A DNA stretch of 51,345 bases from an uncultured Maricaulis sp. (GTDB lineage: Bacteria; Pseudomonadota; Alphaproteobacteria; Caulobacterales; Maricaulaceae). Shown one piece after another: positions 35,831-46,778 of this stretch (position 1 is the first letter of the stretch; the number at the start of each line of letters is the position of its first letter). Both the position numbers and the translations under genes were made by a program. The notes beneath the pieces were generated by a model. The model worked only from the letters and a program-made list of their open reading frames with translations. It was not told the DNA's origin and made no database searches. Location of the stretch: NCBI RefSeq assembly GCF_905480005.1, contig NZ_CAJQOO010000038.1, positions 1 through 51,345 of the forward strand, read 5' to 3'.

Positions 35831-36982
35831 ATGTCGAGCGATCAACGCACGAAAGCAATCCGGGCAGGGTTGAATACCGACCGGAGCTGGAATGCTGTCA
35901 TTCCGCCGCTCTCGCTCTCGACGGCCTACCGGCGCGAGGACCCGGCCATCCAGCCGGCATTCGACTATGCCCGCACCGGCAATCCGGGGCGCGCCCTGCT
36001 GGCTGACGCCATTGCCGAACTGGAGAATGCCGCCGGTGCCATCGTCACTGGATCAGGCATGTCAGCGATCGACCTTCTCCTGCACGGACTGCCCCACGGC
36101 GCGCGGGTCCTGTGCTCACATGACGCTTATGGCGGCACTCGGCGCCTCCTCGATGCCCGTGGGCGCGGCGGTCGCCTGGTACCGGTCTATGTCGATACAA
36201 GCGATCTCGACCAGGTCGCCAACGCGCTCAACCAGGACGTCGCCCTCATTATTGCCGAGACGCCGTCCAATCCACGCCTTCGGATCTCTGACCTGGAGGG
36301 CCTGGCCGGCCTGGCGCGCAAGGCCGGGACCGAGCTGGCAGTAGACAATACGGTGATGTCGCCCATCCTGCAGCGGCCGCTGGACTGGGGCGCTGACTAT
36401 TCCGTTCAGTCAGTGACCAAACTGCTCAACGGGCATTCCGACATGGTGGGCGGCGCGCTGTGCTGCGCCAATCCGGAACGCCTGGCCGAGCTCGCCTGGT
36501 GGGCCAATTGCGTTGGCGTCGGCGCCGCCGCCTTTGACAGCTATCTCGCCCTGCGGGGCCTGCGCACGCTTCCGCTACGCGTGCAGGCCCAGTGCGAAAG
36601 CGCCCTCGCCGTGGCTCGCTGGCTGGACGCGGATCCGCGCATTGCCCGCGTTGATTATCCCGGACTGGAAAACCATCCCGGCCATGAACTGGCCGCACGG
36701 CAGCAGGACGGATTTGGTCAATTGATAAGCCTGGAACTGACCGGGGACGCCCCCGACCCGCGAGCTGTCGTCGCCTCGCTTGAAATCTTCACGCTGGCCC
36801 AATCGCTCGGCGGGGTGGAAAGCCTGTGCTGCATCCCGGCCCTGATGACCCATGCTTCCATGTCACCGGAAGCGCGCGCTGAAGCCGGTGTCGCCGACAG
36901 CCTGATACGACTTTCGGTCGGACTGGAGAGCGCCGAGGACCAGATCGCCGATCTCGACAGGGCCTTGTCTTCAGGCCTCTGA
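35831..36982 (+). CDS. metB: Cystathionine gamma-synthase or O-acylhomoserine sulfhydrylase (MetB/MetZ)
   Basis: PLP-dependent trans-sulfuration enzyme using O-acylhomoserine with cysteine (MetB) or sulfide (MetZ). 383 residues: YARTGNPGR near 47-54, ETPSNPRLRI (143-152), the PLP lysine K197 in SVTKLLNGHSD, and the C-terminal LIRLSVGLESAEDQIADLDRAL typical of the family. SHDAYGGTRRLL leans to MetB. It is the third gene of hom-metX-metB and converges with the CDGSH-FMN gene 14 bp downstream. Confidence 0.85.
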   Translation: MSSDQRTKAIRAGLNTDRSWNAVIPPLSLSTAYRREDPAIQPAFDYARTGNPGRALLADAIAELENAAGAIVTGSGMSAIDLLLHGLPHGARVLCSHDAYGGTRRLLDARGRGGRLVPVYVDTSDLDQVANALNQDVALIIAETPSNPRLRISDLEGLAGLARKAGTELAVDNTVMSPILQRPLDWGADYSVQSVTKLLNGHSDMVGGALCCANPERLAELAWWANCVGVGAAAFDSYLALRGLRTLPLRVQAQCESALAVARWLDADPRIARVDYPGLENHPGHELAARQQDGFGQLISLELTGDAPDPRAVVASLEIFTLAQSLGGVESLCCIPALMTHASMSPEARAEAGVADSLIRLSVGLESAEDQIADLDRALSSGL

Positions 36983-36996
36983 ACCCGGCCAGCCGG

Positions 36997-38529
36997 TCAC
37001 GACGCCCAGCCGGCAAAGCGCACGCCACTCAGGTCAGCCATTTCGCGCTTCCAGGTCGACAGGTCGGCCGGAGACAGGGCTGACAACTCGGCATGGCCAC
37101 AAGCCCGGGCCAGCACCCGCATCAGATCAACCGAGGCACCGAAATAGCGGGCCAGACGCTCGGCTGCGACCTGAACATCAAGCCGCGCTCGCAATTCAGG
37201 TTTCTGGGTTGCGATCCCGACCGGGCAATTATTGGAATTGCACATTCGCGCGGCAATGCAACCGACGGCCTGCATGGCCGAATTGGACACCGCAATCGCA
37301 TCCGCACCGAGCGCCATGGCCTTGACGAAATCCTCGGCGACCCGGAGCCCGCCGGTGATCACAAGCGTGACCTCTCGCCCCGCCTTCGCATCGAGATGCC
37401 GCCTTGCGCGGGCAAGAGCGGGAATGGTCGGCACCGAAATATGGTCTCGAAAGATGAGTGGCGCGGCGCCCGTACCGCCACCGCGTCCATCCAGGATGAT
37501 GTAGTCCGCACTCGCGGCGAGGGCGAAGTCGATATCATCCTCGATGTGATTGGCCGACAGCTTGAAGCCGATCGGGATGCCGCCAGAGCGCTCGCGAACC
37601 TCGTCAGCGACACGGCGATAATCGTCCGGGGTGACAAGGTCCGCAAAGGTCGCGGGGGAAATCGCACTTTCTCCAGGCTGCAGACCCCGCACTTCGGCGA
37701 TCTTGCCCTGCACCTTGTCGCCGGGCAGGTGTCCGCCGGTACCGGTCTTGGCGCCCTGACCGCCCTTGAAATGAAAGGCCTGCACATCGGCGACCAATTC
37801 CGGCCTCCAGCCAAAACGGGCCGATGCCAGTTCATAGAAATAGCGGTTATTCTCCGCTTTCTCTTCCGGCAGCATCCCGCCCTCGCCGGAACAAATCCCG
37901 GTCCCCGCCAATTCGGCACCGCGCGCCAGGGCGGTTTTGGCTTCTTCCGACAGGGCGCCAAAGCTCATATCGGAGACAAAGAGCGGCATATCGAGCTGGA
38001 GCGGCTTGCCAGCCCTCGGCCCGATCACGGTTCGGGCGTCCACAGGGTGATCATCAAGCAGCGGTTTGCGCGCCATTTGCGCCGGCAGGATCTGGATATC
38101 ATCCCAATGCGGCAAATCCTTCCGCGGGACGCCCATCGCTCCCATCTCGCCATGATGGCCGAGCTTGGACAAACCATCGCGCGCCAGGTCGTGAATCCGC
38201 AAAACCGTTGGCTCCTCCGGCGTCGGCGAGGCCGCGGGAACCGTATCGCCTGTCGCCGCCGGGACAGCATCGCCAGGCTCCAGCGCACCCAGGCCAGCAT
38301 GACTTCCATCGCAGAAGGGGGCATTTCGGCTGGCCTTGCATTGGCAGAGACCTGCCGGGCCGGTTTTCTCGGCAGTAAAGGTCAGCGGCTTGATATCCGT
38401 GCCGCGATGCGAGCCGTCACAGAAGGGCTGGTTGGCCGAACGGCCGCAGCGACACCAGGAGTAGGACTTGCCGGCTTCCAGCTCGACCTTGGCCGGTCGT
38501 TTGGCGGCGATGATCGGCGTGCTTGTCAT
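36997..38529 (-). CDS. Double CDGSH iron-sulfur domains fused to a glutamate-synthase-like FMN domain
   Basis: 510 residues. The N-terminus has two CDGSH modules: C26-x-C28...C37-D-G-S-H41 and C62-x-C64...C73-D-G-S-H77, each expected to hold a [2Fe-2S] cluster with 3Cys-1His ligation. After a proline-rich linker (about 85-110) comes a GltB-type alpha/beta barrel with SDMSFGALS, GEGGM, GQGAKTGTGGHLPG and DGRGGGTGAAP. A C424-x5-C430-x4-C435 motif with CPVGIATQ matches the [3Fe-4S] site of glutamate synthase. There is no amidotransferase domain, so ammonia- or electron-transfer chemistry other than true GOGAT is likely. The ATG at 38529 has AGGACAGGG upstream. Substrate unknown. Confidence 0.88.
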   Translation of the reverse strand: MTSTPIIAAKRPAKVELEAGKSYSWCRCGRSANQPFCDGSHRGTDIKPLTFTAEKTGPAGLCQCKASRNAPFCDGSHAGLGALEPGDAVPAATGDTVPAASPTPEEPTVLRIHDLARDGLSKLGHHGEMGAMGVPRKDLPHWDDIQILPAQMARKPLLDDHPVDARTVIGPRAGKPLQLDMPLFVSDMSFGALSEEAKTALARGAELAGTGICSGEGGMLPEEKAENNRYFYELASARFGWRPELVADVQAFHFKGGQGAKTGTGGHLPGDKVQGKIAEVRGLQPGESAISPATFADLVTPDDYRRVADEVRERSGGIPIGFKLSANHIEDDIDFALAASADYIILDGRGGGTGAAPLIFRDHISVPTIPALARARRHLDAKAGREVTLVITGGLRVAEDFVKAMALGADAIAVSNSAMQAVGCIAARMCNSNNCPVGIATQKPELRARLDVQVAAERLARYFGASVDLMRVLARACGHAELSALSPADLSTWKREMADLSGVRFAGWAS

Positions 38530-38655
38530 GGGGCCCTGTCCTTCGCGTCTGGTTTCCGCGGCAACAGCGCCACATTCCGGCAAACCTGTCCATCGACAAA
38601 GCCTATCGCCCGGGATTCCACGGAGCTCAGAAATCCGGCTCAGCCCGCCGCGCGA

Positions 38656-40143
<1,488 letters not shown>

Positions 40144-40194
40144 CGCCATCCTCCCCGATTGCCCGTTCACCTGATTGCCGCTGTGACTATAGCC

Positions 40195-40222
40195 CTGACG
40201 GCGGATGAGAAAACGCGTTAGG
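40195..40222 (+). promoter_or_regulatory. Candidate promoter for the lipase-like gene
   Basis: CTGACG (40195-40200), 16 bases, then GTTAGG (40217-40222) and TTC resemble a Caulobacter-type TTGACG / GCTANAWC promoter. It lies about 25 bp upstream of the start. Confidence 0.25.
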
Positions 40223-40244
40223 TTCACCACAAACGGGAGGATGC

Positions 40245-41183
40245 ATGAGCGACGCGACATTCAGGCTCGACAGGCTGGCCAGCCCCAGCGGCGCCGATCT
40301 GGCGATTTACACGCAGGATGCCGAGGGTAGGCCGCGCGGCATTGTCCATATCAATCACGGCTTGGCCGAGCACGCCGGACGCTATGCCCGGATGGCCGCC
40401 CAGCTGGCCCGACGCGGCTATCATGTCATCGCACAGGATCATCGCGGCCATGGCGCCACCGAAGCCGCCGATGGTGGTCCGCGCCGCTTTGCCGACGTCG
40501 ATGGCTGGGACAAGCTGATGCAAGATGTCGCCGCGGTTCACGCCGAGGCGCGACGTCGCTGGCCCGGCCTGCCACTGGTAATTTTCGGCCACTCCATGGG
40601 CTCGGTCATCGCCTTCAATCATATCCTGAGAGAACCCGACAGCGTTACCGCTGCGGCGATCTGGAACGGCAATATGGCGCTGGGCGGCCTGAAAGGCGTG
40701 ATGCGCTTCGTGCTCTTTTTTGAAGCCCTGTTTGGCGGCGGGAAGCTGGCGACCAGTCACACGCTCGACAATCTTACCTTCAAGGCCTGGAACAAGCGCT
40801 TTCCGGAGGGCCGCAGCGATGCCGACTGGCTGTCGCGCGATACCGATGAGGTCGATGCCTATGTCAACGATCCGGTCTGCGGCTGGCCGTCCACGGTGTC
40901 GCTCTGGCGAGACTTCCTATCCGGCGTCGCCTATGCCGAGGATGACGCCCATCTCGCGCCCCTCCCCAAGGGGCTGCCCCTGCATCTGATTGCCGGCTCG
41001 AAAGACCCGGCGACCGAAGGCGGGAAGTCGATGGAGGTCCTGGCCAAGCGCCTGAAGAAGGCGGGCCTCACCGAGGTCCGGCTGGAAGTGCTCAAGGACT
41101 TCCGCCACGAGACCATGAACGAAATCGGTCGCGACGCCCAGATCGATGCCTTCGCTGACTGGCTCGACCAGGTCACCGGCTGA
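40245..41183 (+). CDS. Alpha/beta hydrolase, monoacylglycerol lipase/lysophospholipase-like
   Basis: 312 residues in the Hydrolase_4 family. Landmarks: INHGLAEHAGRYARMAAQLARRGYHV near 37-61, DHRGHGAT, and the nucleophile S118 in GHSMGS. Acid and base candidates are D994-type LIAGSKDPAT and the histidine in LKDFRHETMNE near the C-terminus (a family hallmark). No signal peptide. GGGAGG lies four bases before the ATG. It is divergent from glpK; lipase action on monoacylglycerol would release glycerol for GlpK, which fits a small glyceride-use unit (inference). Confidence 0.87.
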   Translation: MSDATFRLDRLASPSGADLAIYTQDAEGRPRGIVHINHGLAEHAGRYARMAAQLARRGYHVIAQDHRGHGATEAADGGPRRFADVDGWDKLMQDVAAVHAEARRRWPGLPLVIFGHSMGSVIAFNHILREPDSVTAAAIWNGNMALGGLKGVMRFVLFFEALFGGGKLATSHTLDNLTFKAWNKRFPEGRSDADWLSRDTDEVDAYVNDPVCGWPSTVSLWRDFLSGVAYAEDDAHLAPLPKGLPLHLIAGSKDPATEGGKSMEVLAKRLKKAGLTEVRLEVLKDFRHETMNEIGRDAQIDAFADWLDQVTG

Positions 41184-41186
41184 TCC

Positions 41187-42368
41187 ATGGCCAGCCGGGA
41201 TGTCGTCATCATCGGCGCCGGCGCGGCCGGCCTGATGTGCGCCATCGAGGCGGGCAAGCGCGGACGCTCGGTCACCCTGATCGAGCATTCCAAGGCCCCG
41301 GCCGAGAAGATCCGCATCTCTGGAGGCGGTCGCTGCAACTTCACCAACATGTATGCGACGGCGGAGAATTTCCTGTCGCAGAACCGGCATTTCGCCAAGT
41401 CGGCGCTCAAGCGCTACACGCAGTGGGATTTCGTCGACTGGGTCAATGGCCACGGCATCGCCTGGCATGAAAAGACGCTGGGTCAGCTTTTTTGCGACCA
41501 CTCGGCCAAGGACATCATCGCCGCCCTGCTGAAAGACCTGGCCGCGGCCGGGGGAGACTTGCGCCTCTCGACCTCGGTGACGCAGGTCGAGCGCAAGGGC
41601 GAGGGTTTTGCGCTTTCCCTCTCGGACGGCGCCGCACTGGACTGCGCTTCTCTCGTTATCGCCTCGGGCGGCAAATCCATTCCCAAAATGGGGGCGACCG
41701 GATTTGGCTATGATATCGCTCGCCAGTTCGGACTCGACCTCATAGAGACCCGACCCGGCCTGGTGCCGCTGACCTTTGATCCGGAAACGCTGGCGCGTTT
41801 CAAGCCGCTGGCCGGTGTCGCCGTCGATGGGGTTGCCTGTCATGGCAAGACCCGGTTCGAGGAGGCGATGCTCTTCACCCATCGCGGCCTGTCGGGACCG
41901 GCAATCCTCCAGATATCCTCCTATTGGCGCGAGGGCGATGACATCAACCTCCACCTTCGCCCCGACCTGGATTTCTTCGCTCTCTTGCGCGACGCCCGGC
42001 AGTCCAATGGTCGACAGGCGACGCAAACCGCGCTGGCCGATCATCTGCCGAAACGCCTCGCCCATATGCTGGTCGAGGACGCGGAGATCACCGGCAATCT
42101 GGCTGACCAGTCCGACAAGCGCTTGCGGGTTTTTGCCGACAGGCTGGAATCCTGGCCCCTGACACCGACCGGATCAGAAGGCTATCGCACGGCCGAGGTG
42201 ACGCTAGGCGGGGTCGATACAGCAGGGCTCGACAGCCGAACCATGGCCGCTCGAGATCTGCCCGGCCTGTATTTCATTGGAGAAGTTGTTGACGTCACGG
42301 GCTGGCTTGGCGGATACAACTTCCAATGGGCATGGTCGTCCGGCTGGTGTGCCGGTCAGGTCGTGTGA
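41187..42368 (+). CDS. HI0933/YhiN-type FAD-dependent flavoprotein
   Basis: 393 residues of the HI0933 (YhiN/BaiN-like) NAD(P)/FAD-dependent oxidoreductase family; cellular role not established. N-terminal FAD motif IIGAGAAGLMCAIEAG (8-23), the family signature ISGGGRCNFTN (about 44-54), ASGGKSIPKMGATGFGYD in the middle and the C-terminal FIGEVVDVTGWLGGYNFQWAWSSG. It follows the hydrolase gene by 3 bp, so they are probably cotranscribed. Confidence 0.9.
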   Translation: MASRDVVIIGAGAAGLMCAIEAGKRGRSVTLIEHSKAPAEKIRISGGGRCNFTNMYATAENFLSQNRHFAKSALKRYTQWDFVDWVNGHGIAWHEKTLGQLFCDHSAKDIIAALLKDLAAAGGDLRLSTSVTQVERKGEGFALSLSDGAALDCASLVIASGGKSIPKMGATGFGYDIARQFGLDLIETRPGLVPLTFDPETLARFKPLAGVAVDGVACHGKTRFEEAMLFTHRGLSGPAILQISSYWREGDDINLHLRPDLDFFALLRDARQSNGRQATQTALADHLPKRLAHMLVEDAEITGNLADQSDKRLRVFADRLESWPLTPTGSEGYRTAEVTLGGVDTAGLDSRTMAARDLPGLYFIGEVVDVTGWLGGYNFQWAWSSGWCAGQVV

Positions 42369-42443
42369 CAAGAATAATGAGGCGGGACAATTCTCGGATT
42401 TGTTCTCGCCATGCAACGGGATGGGGGGTATCTCTTGGGACGT

Positions 42444-42454
42444 GAACGACGTTC
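42444..42454. promoter_or_regulatory. Short palindrome upstream of the RND adaptor gene
   Basis: Arms GAACG and CGTTC around a single A, 48 bp before the adaptor start. It might be a TetR-type operator for the efflux pair; it is too short to be sure. It is not a GAAC-N7-GAAC or GTTC-N7-GTTC SOS box. Confidence 0.25.
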
Positions 42455-42501
42455 GCCCTGATGGCGAGTCGTCGACCGATTCCGGCGAGACACATTTGGT
42501 C

Positions 42502-43575
42502 ATGAAGTTCAATTCGTCCTACCTCTACGCGGCTGGCATTTTCGTCGCGGTGGTTCTGCTGTTCACGGTCGGAACCGCCTTGCGCAGCGATGCCGTCATC
42601 CAGTCGGACGACGCGTCCGATTCCCACCCGCTTTTTGAAGTGGTTACCCGGACTGTCGCCGCGTCGCCGCGCCCGGCGGAGCTGCGCTTGCGCGGCCGCA
42701 CCGAGACGATCCGTGCCGTGACCGTCCGCGCCGAGACCGGCGGTCGTGTTGTCGAGGCGCCCATTCTGGAAGGCAGCCCCGTGTCTGCCGGCGATGTCGT
42801 TTGCCGACTCGATGTCGATGCACGCGGCGCCGCTGTGGACCAGGCCGAAGCCGATCTGCGGGCCCGCCAGCTGGAATATGATGCCGCTGCCGAGCTGATG
42901 GCGCGCGGCCACCGCTCGTCCAACCAGGTTGCGGCGATGGAAGCCGGCCGCGATGCTGCCCGCGCCCAATTGCGCGCTGCCCGCGAGGAATTGGCCAATA
43001 TCGAACTGCGGGTGCCCTTCGATGGGTATTTCGACGGTCGTGATGCCGAGATCGGTGATTTCCTGCGGACCGGCGATCCGTGCGGCACGGTGCTTCAGCT
43101 CGATCCGATCCTCGTGATCGCCGAAGTCGCCGAACGCGATATCATGGCCCTCGAGCCTGGCATGCCGGGCAGCGCGCGCCTGCTCAGCGGCCAGCAGGTG
43201 GACGGCGTGATCCGCTTTGTCGAACGTCGCGCCAATCCCGCAACCCGCACTTTCCGGGTCGAGCTGGAAGTGCCTAATCCTGACGGCGCCATCCGCTCGG
43301 GCATCACGGCGGAAATCCGGCTCAACCTGCCACTGGAACCGGCTCACCGTGTGCCGGCCTCCATTCTCGCCCTCAATTCCGACGGCGATCTGGGTGTACG
43401 GATCATCGAGAATGGCGACACGGTGCGTTTCCTGCCCATCGAACTCCTGAGCGATGATGGTGAGCAGGTCTGGGTAAGCGGACTGCCGGAGACGGCCCAG
43501 ATCATCGTGGTCGGCCAGGACTTCGTCTCGGACGGTACGCGTGTGGAAGTCCGCGAGGCCGGAGCGAGCCGGTGA
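42502..43575 (+). CDS. RND efflux periplasmic adaptor (membrane fusion protein)
   Basis: 357 residues from the ATG at 42502. One N-terminal membrane anchor (about 8-26), then a biotinyl-lipoyl-like half ETGGRVVEAPILEGSPVSAGDVVCRLD, an alpha-hairpin rich in Ala/Glu/Arg, the return ELRVPFDGYFDGRDAEIGDFL, and a beta-barrel domain FVERRANPATRTFRVELEVPN typical of AcrA/MdtA-like adaptors. The ribosome site is weak; an in-frame ATG at 42421 would add 27 residues ahead of the anchor. It overlaps the pump gene by 4 bp. No outer-membrane channel gene follows. Confidence 0.9.
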   Translation: MKFNSSYLYAAGIFVAVVLLFTVGTALRSDAVIQSDDASDSHPLFEVVTRTVAASPRPAELRLRGRTETIRAVTVRAETGGRVVEAPILEGSPVSAGDVVCRLDVDARGAAVDQAEADLRARQLEYDAAAELMARGHRSSNQVAAMEAGRDAARAQLRAAREELANIELRVPFDGYFDGRDAEIGDFLRTGDPCGTVLQLDPILVIAEVAERDIMALEPGMPGSARLLSGQQVDGVIRFVERRANPATRTFRVELEVPNPDGAIRSGITAEIRLNLPLEPAHRVPASILALNSDGDLGVRIIENGDTVRFLPIELLSDDGEQVWVSGLPETAQIIVVGQDFVSDGTRVEVREAGASR

Positions 43576-46500
43576 CCGGTCTCGTTGATTTCGCCATTGG
43601 CCGGGCACGCATGATCCTGGCCATTTTCGTCTGCGCACTGATCGCCGGACTGTTTGCCTTCGCCACATTGCCGCGCGAGGCCGACCCGGACATCCCCTTC
43701 CCCTTCGTCATCGTCGCCGTCCCGCTCGACGGGATTTCACCGGAAGACGCCGAACGCCTCATCGTTCGCCCGACCGAAACCGAGATGCGGGCCATCGAGG
43801 GGCTGGAAGAACTCAACGGGACGGCCAGCCTCGGCGTCGGTACCCTGGTGGCGGAATTTGATGTCCCCTTCGATGCCGACCAGTCCGTTCTGGATGTCCG
43901 CGAAGCCGTTGACATGGCGCGCCGCGAATACCCGGAAGATGTCCGCGAGCCCGTCATCCAGGAGTTCAACTCGGCCCTCGCGCCGACCATCGCCGTGCAG
44001 ATTTATGGTGAAGCTCCGGAACGGGCCCTCTACCGGATAGCTCGCACCCTCGAGGACGAGTTGGAGGCCCTGCCGCAAATTCTTCAGGTCGATGTCCAGG
44101 GCCTGCGCGAAGAAGTGCTGGAAATCGTCATCGATCCGGCCCGGCTGGAGACCTATGGCGTTACCTATGCCCAGCTCTTCAATGCGGTTCAGTCCAATAA
44201 TCGCCTGATCGCCGCGGGTTCACTGGACAGCGGCGAAGCACGCTTCCAGGTCAAGGTGCCCGGCCTGTTCGAAGAGGCGGAGGACGCGCTCAATCTGCCC
44301 CTGACCCGATCCGGTGATACGGTCGTGACCCTGCAGGACGTCGCCACGGTGCGCCGGACCTTCAAGGATGCCGACAGTTTCGCGCGCTATAACGGCGCCC
44401 CGGCCTATACGCTTCAGGTCGTGCGTCGGTCGGGCGAAAACATCATGGACACCGCCGCTGCAGTGCGGGCCCGGACCAATGAAATCGCCGAGGCCTGGCC
44501 GGAAACCATCCGTCACGACTTCTCGCTCGACCTCTCGACCTATGTTCGAGACAGCCTGCAGAGCCTGACATCCTCCATCATGCTGGCCATCATCCTGGTC
44601 CTGATCATCGTGGTGGCCGCGCTCGGCCTGCGCTCGGCGCTTCTGGTCGGCATCGCCATCCCATCCAGCTTTCTCTTCTCCTTCCTCCTGCTCGACATTT
44701 ACGGGCTGACCGTGAACTTCATGGTGATGTTCGCGATGGTCCTCGCCGTCGGCCTGCTGGTCGATGGCGCCATTGTCGTGGTCGAGTATGCCGACCGCAA
44801 ACTGGCCGAGGGCGCGACCCGCAAGGAAGCCTATGCCAGCGCCGGCAAGCGGATGTTCTGGCCGATCGTCTCGTCGACCGCGACCACGCTGGCCGCCTTC
44901 GTGCCCTTCTTGTTCTGGGATTCCATCCCGGGCCAATACATGGCCTTCCTGCCACTCACCCTGATCTTCGTTCTCACCTCCGCCCTGGTCATGGCGCTGG
45001 TCTTCCTGCCGACGCTGGGCTCGGTCTTCGGCCGCAAGGGTGGTGTCGTCGATGCCGACAGCGCCGTTGCGCACCTCAACGCCCAGGAAGATGGCGATCC
45101 GACCGACCTGCCCGGACTGACCGGCCGCTATGCGCGCCTGATCACCCATTTGGTCAGACGCCCTGTCATGGTCGCACTGGCCGCAGTCACAGTCGTCGTC
45201 GGCGTTGTCGTCAGCTTCGGGGCAACGGCCTCGAACATGCGCACCGAATTCTTCCTCGATGCGGAACCGGAGCAGCTCTATGTCTTCGTTCGCGCGCGCG
45301 GAAACCTCTCGCCGGCAGAGCAGTATGAGCTAGCCCTGGAGGCGGAAAACCGACTGGCCGGCATTGAGGGGATCAAGGGCTATTACACCGTCGCCGGAAC
45401 CCCGCCCGGTCGCTCGCCCTTCGACGGGGTCGGCGCGGCGCCGGCGGACAGTGTGGCGCGTATCTTCGTCGAGTTCGAACCCTTCGGCCAGCGCCCCAAT
45501 GGCCGCCTGATCGAACGGGAAATCCGCGACGCCATGGTTGGTATTCCCGGAGTCATCATCGAGGTCCGCCCCTTCCAGCAGGGCCCGCCGGTAGGCAAGG
45601 ACATCCAGGTCGAACTGCGCTCGAATGATGCCGAAGCCCTCGAGGCTTCAACGCGCCTGGTGCGCGGCTATATGGACCAGATGGAGGGGCTCGCCGACAT
45701 TGACGACACCCTGCCCCTTCCCGGTGTCGAATGGCGCCTCGATGTTGATCGCGAGGAAGCCGGTCGGTACGGCGCTGACGTGACCCAGCTCGGCGCAGCG
45801 GTGCAACTCGTCACCACCGGCACGCTGGTCGGGCGCTACCGCCCGGATGATGCCGACGAAGAAGTCGATATCCGCGTCCGCTTCCCGGCGGCCGATCGCG
45901 ATATTTCACGCCTCGACGATCTGCGGGTGAATACGCAAACCGGGGCCGTGCCGATCTCCAATTTCGTCACCCGGGAAGCCCGGCAGCGCCTCGACTCGAT
46001 CTCGCGGCGCGATGGCAAGCGTGTCCTGATTGTCCGCGCCAATGCCGATGAGGGCTATGCCGGCAATATCCTGCTGACCGAGCTTCGCGGCTTCATCGCG
46101 GATCGCATCGCCGACGGCACAATCCCACGCTCGGTCGAGGTCAATTATCTTGGTGCCGACGAGGAGAATGCCGAGGCCGGGGCCTTCTTTGCCAGCGCCA
46201 TGGCGGCCTCACTCTTCATGATGGCAGTCATCCTGCTCTGGCAGTTCAACAATTTCTGGCATGTCCTGCTCACCCTGCAGGCCGTGGTTCTGTCGGTCAT
46301 CGGGGTACTGCTCGGCGTGATGCTGACCTTCCCCTATATCTCCATCCTTTTCCTCGGTACGGGCGTGGTGACGCTGGCCGGGATCGTGGTGAACAACAAT
46401 ATCGTCCTGATCGACACCTTCCAGCGTCTTCGCGGCTTGGGCATGGCCGTGGATGAAGCCATCGTGCGCACGGCAGCACAGCGCCTGCGGCCGGTCATGC

Positions 46501-46772
46501 TGACCACGATCACGACCATTTTCGGCCTCCTGCCAATGGTCTTCCAGCTCAATGCGGACTTCGCGCACGGCACGCTGTCGATCGGTGGCCCGGCCAGTGA
46601 ATGGTGGGTGCAATTATCCTCCGCCGTGGTCTGGGGGCTTGGCTTCTCGACCCTGCTGACCCTGCTTCTGACTCCGGTCATGCTCGGCGCGCCGTCCCGG
46701 CTGGCGAAATTCTTCGGCCTCGACCGCAAGGCAAGTCATCCGGAATCGGTCGAGCCGGCCCCGGCAGAGTAG
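43572..46772 (+). CDS. RND family efflux pump permease (AcrB/MdtC-like)
   Basis: 1066 residues, normal for hydrophobe/amphiphile efflux (HAE) transporters. Twelve membrane helices in the usual 1+5 repeat: LAIFVCALIAGLFAF at the N-terminus, SIMLAIILVLIIVVAALGL, and the proton-relay region GLLVDGAIVVVEYAD in helix 4. Other motifs are PREADPDIPFPFV near the start and GVVTLAGIVVNNNIVLIDTF in the second half. GTG start inside the adaptor's stop (GTGA), so translation is coupled. Substrate cannot be read. It converges with the sugar dehydrogenase gene 6 bp downstream. Confidence 0.93.
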   Translation: MTGLVDFAIGRARMILAIFVCALIAGLFAFATLPREADPDIPFPFVIVAVPLDGISPEDAERLIVRPTETEMRAIEGLEELNGTASLGVGTLVAEFDVPFDADQSVLDVREAVDMARREYPEDVREPVIQEFNSALAPTIAVQIYGEAPERALYRIARTLEDELEALPQILQVDVQGLREEVLEIVIDPARLETYGVTYAQLFNAVQSNNRLIAAGSLDSGEARFQVKVPGLFEEAEDALNLPLTRSGDTVVTLQDVATVRRTFKDADSFARYNGAPAYTLQVVRRSGENIMDTAAAVRARTNEIAEAWPETIRHDFSLDLSTYVRDSLQSLTSSIMLAIILVLIIVVAALGLRSALLVGIAIPSSFLFSFLLLDIYGLTVNFMVMFAMVLAVGLLVDGAIVVVEYADRKLAEGATRKEAYASAGKRMFWPIVSSTATTLAAFVPFLFWDSIPGQYMAFLPLTLIFVLTSALVMALVFLPTLGSVFGRKGGVVDADSAVAHLNAQEDGDPTDLPGLTGRYARLITHLVRRPVMVALAAVTVVVGVVVSFGATASNMRTEFFLDAEPEQLYVFVRARGNLSPAEQYELALEAENRLAGIEGIKGYYTVAGTPPGRSPFDGVGAAPADSVARIFVEFEPFGQRPNGRLIEREIRDAMVGIPGVIIEVRPFQQGPPVGKDIQVELRSNDAEALEASTRLVRGYMDQMEGLADIDDTLPLPGVEWRLDVDREEAGRYGADVTQLGAAVQLVTTGTLVGRYRPDDADEEVDIRVRFPAADRDISRLDDLRVNTQTGAVPISNFVTREARQRLDSISRRDGKRVLIVRANADEGYAGNILLTELRGFIADRIADGTIPRSVEVNYLGADEENAEAGAFFASAMAASLFMMAVILLWQFNNFWHVLLTLQAVVLSVIGVLLGVMLTFPYISILFLGTGVVTLAGIVVNNNIVLIDTFQRLRGLGMAVDEAIVRTAAQRLRPVMLTTITTIFGLLPMVFQLNADFAHGTLSIGGPASEWWVQLSSAVVWGLGFSTLLTLLLTPVMLGAPSRLAKFFGLDRKASHPESVEPAPAE

Positions 46773-46778
46773 TCGACG

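Noticed and set aside
42444-42454. Possible LexA/SOS box (GAAC...GTTC) before the RND adaptor
   Set aside because: Spacing is 3 bases and orientation is inverted; alphaproteobacterial SOS boxes are direct repeats with 7-base spacing. Kept only as a weak palindrome.
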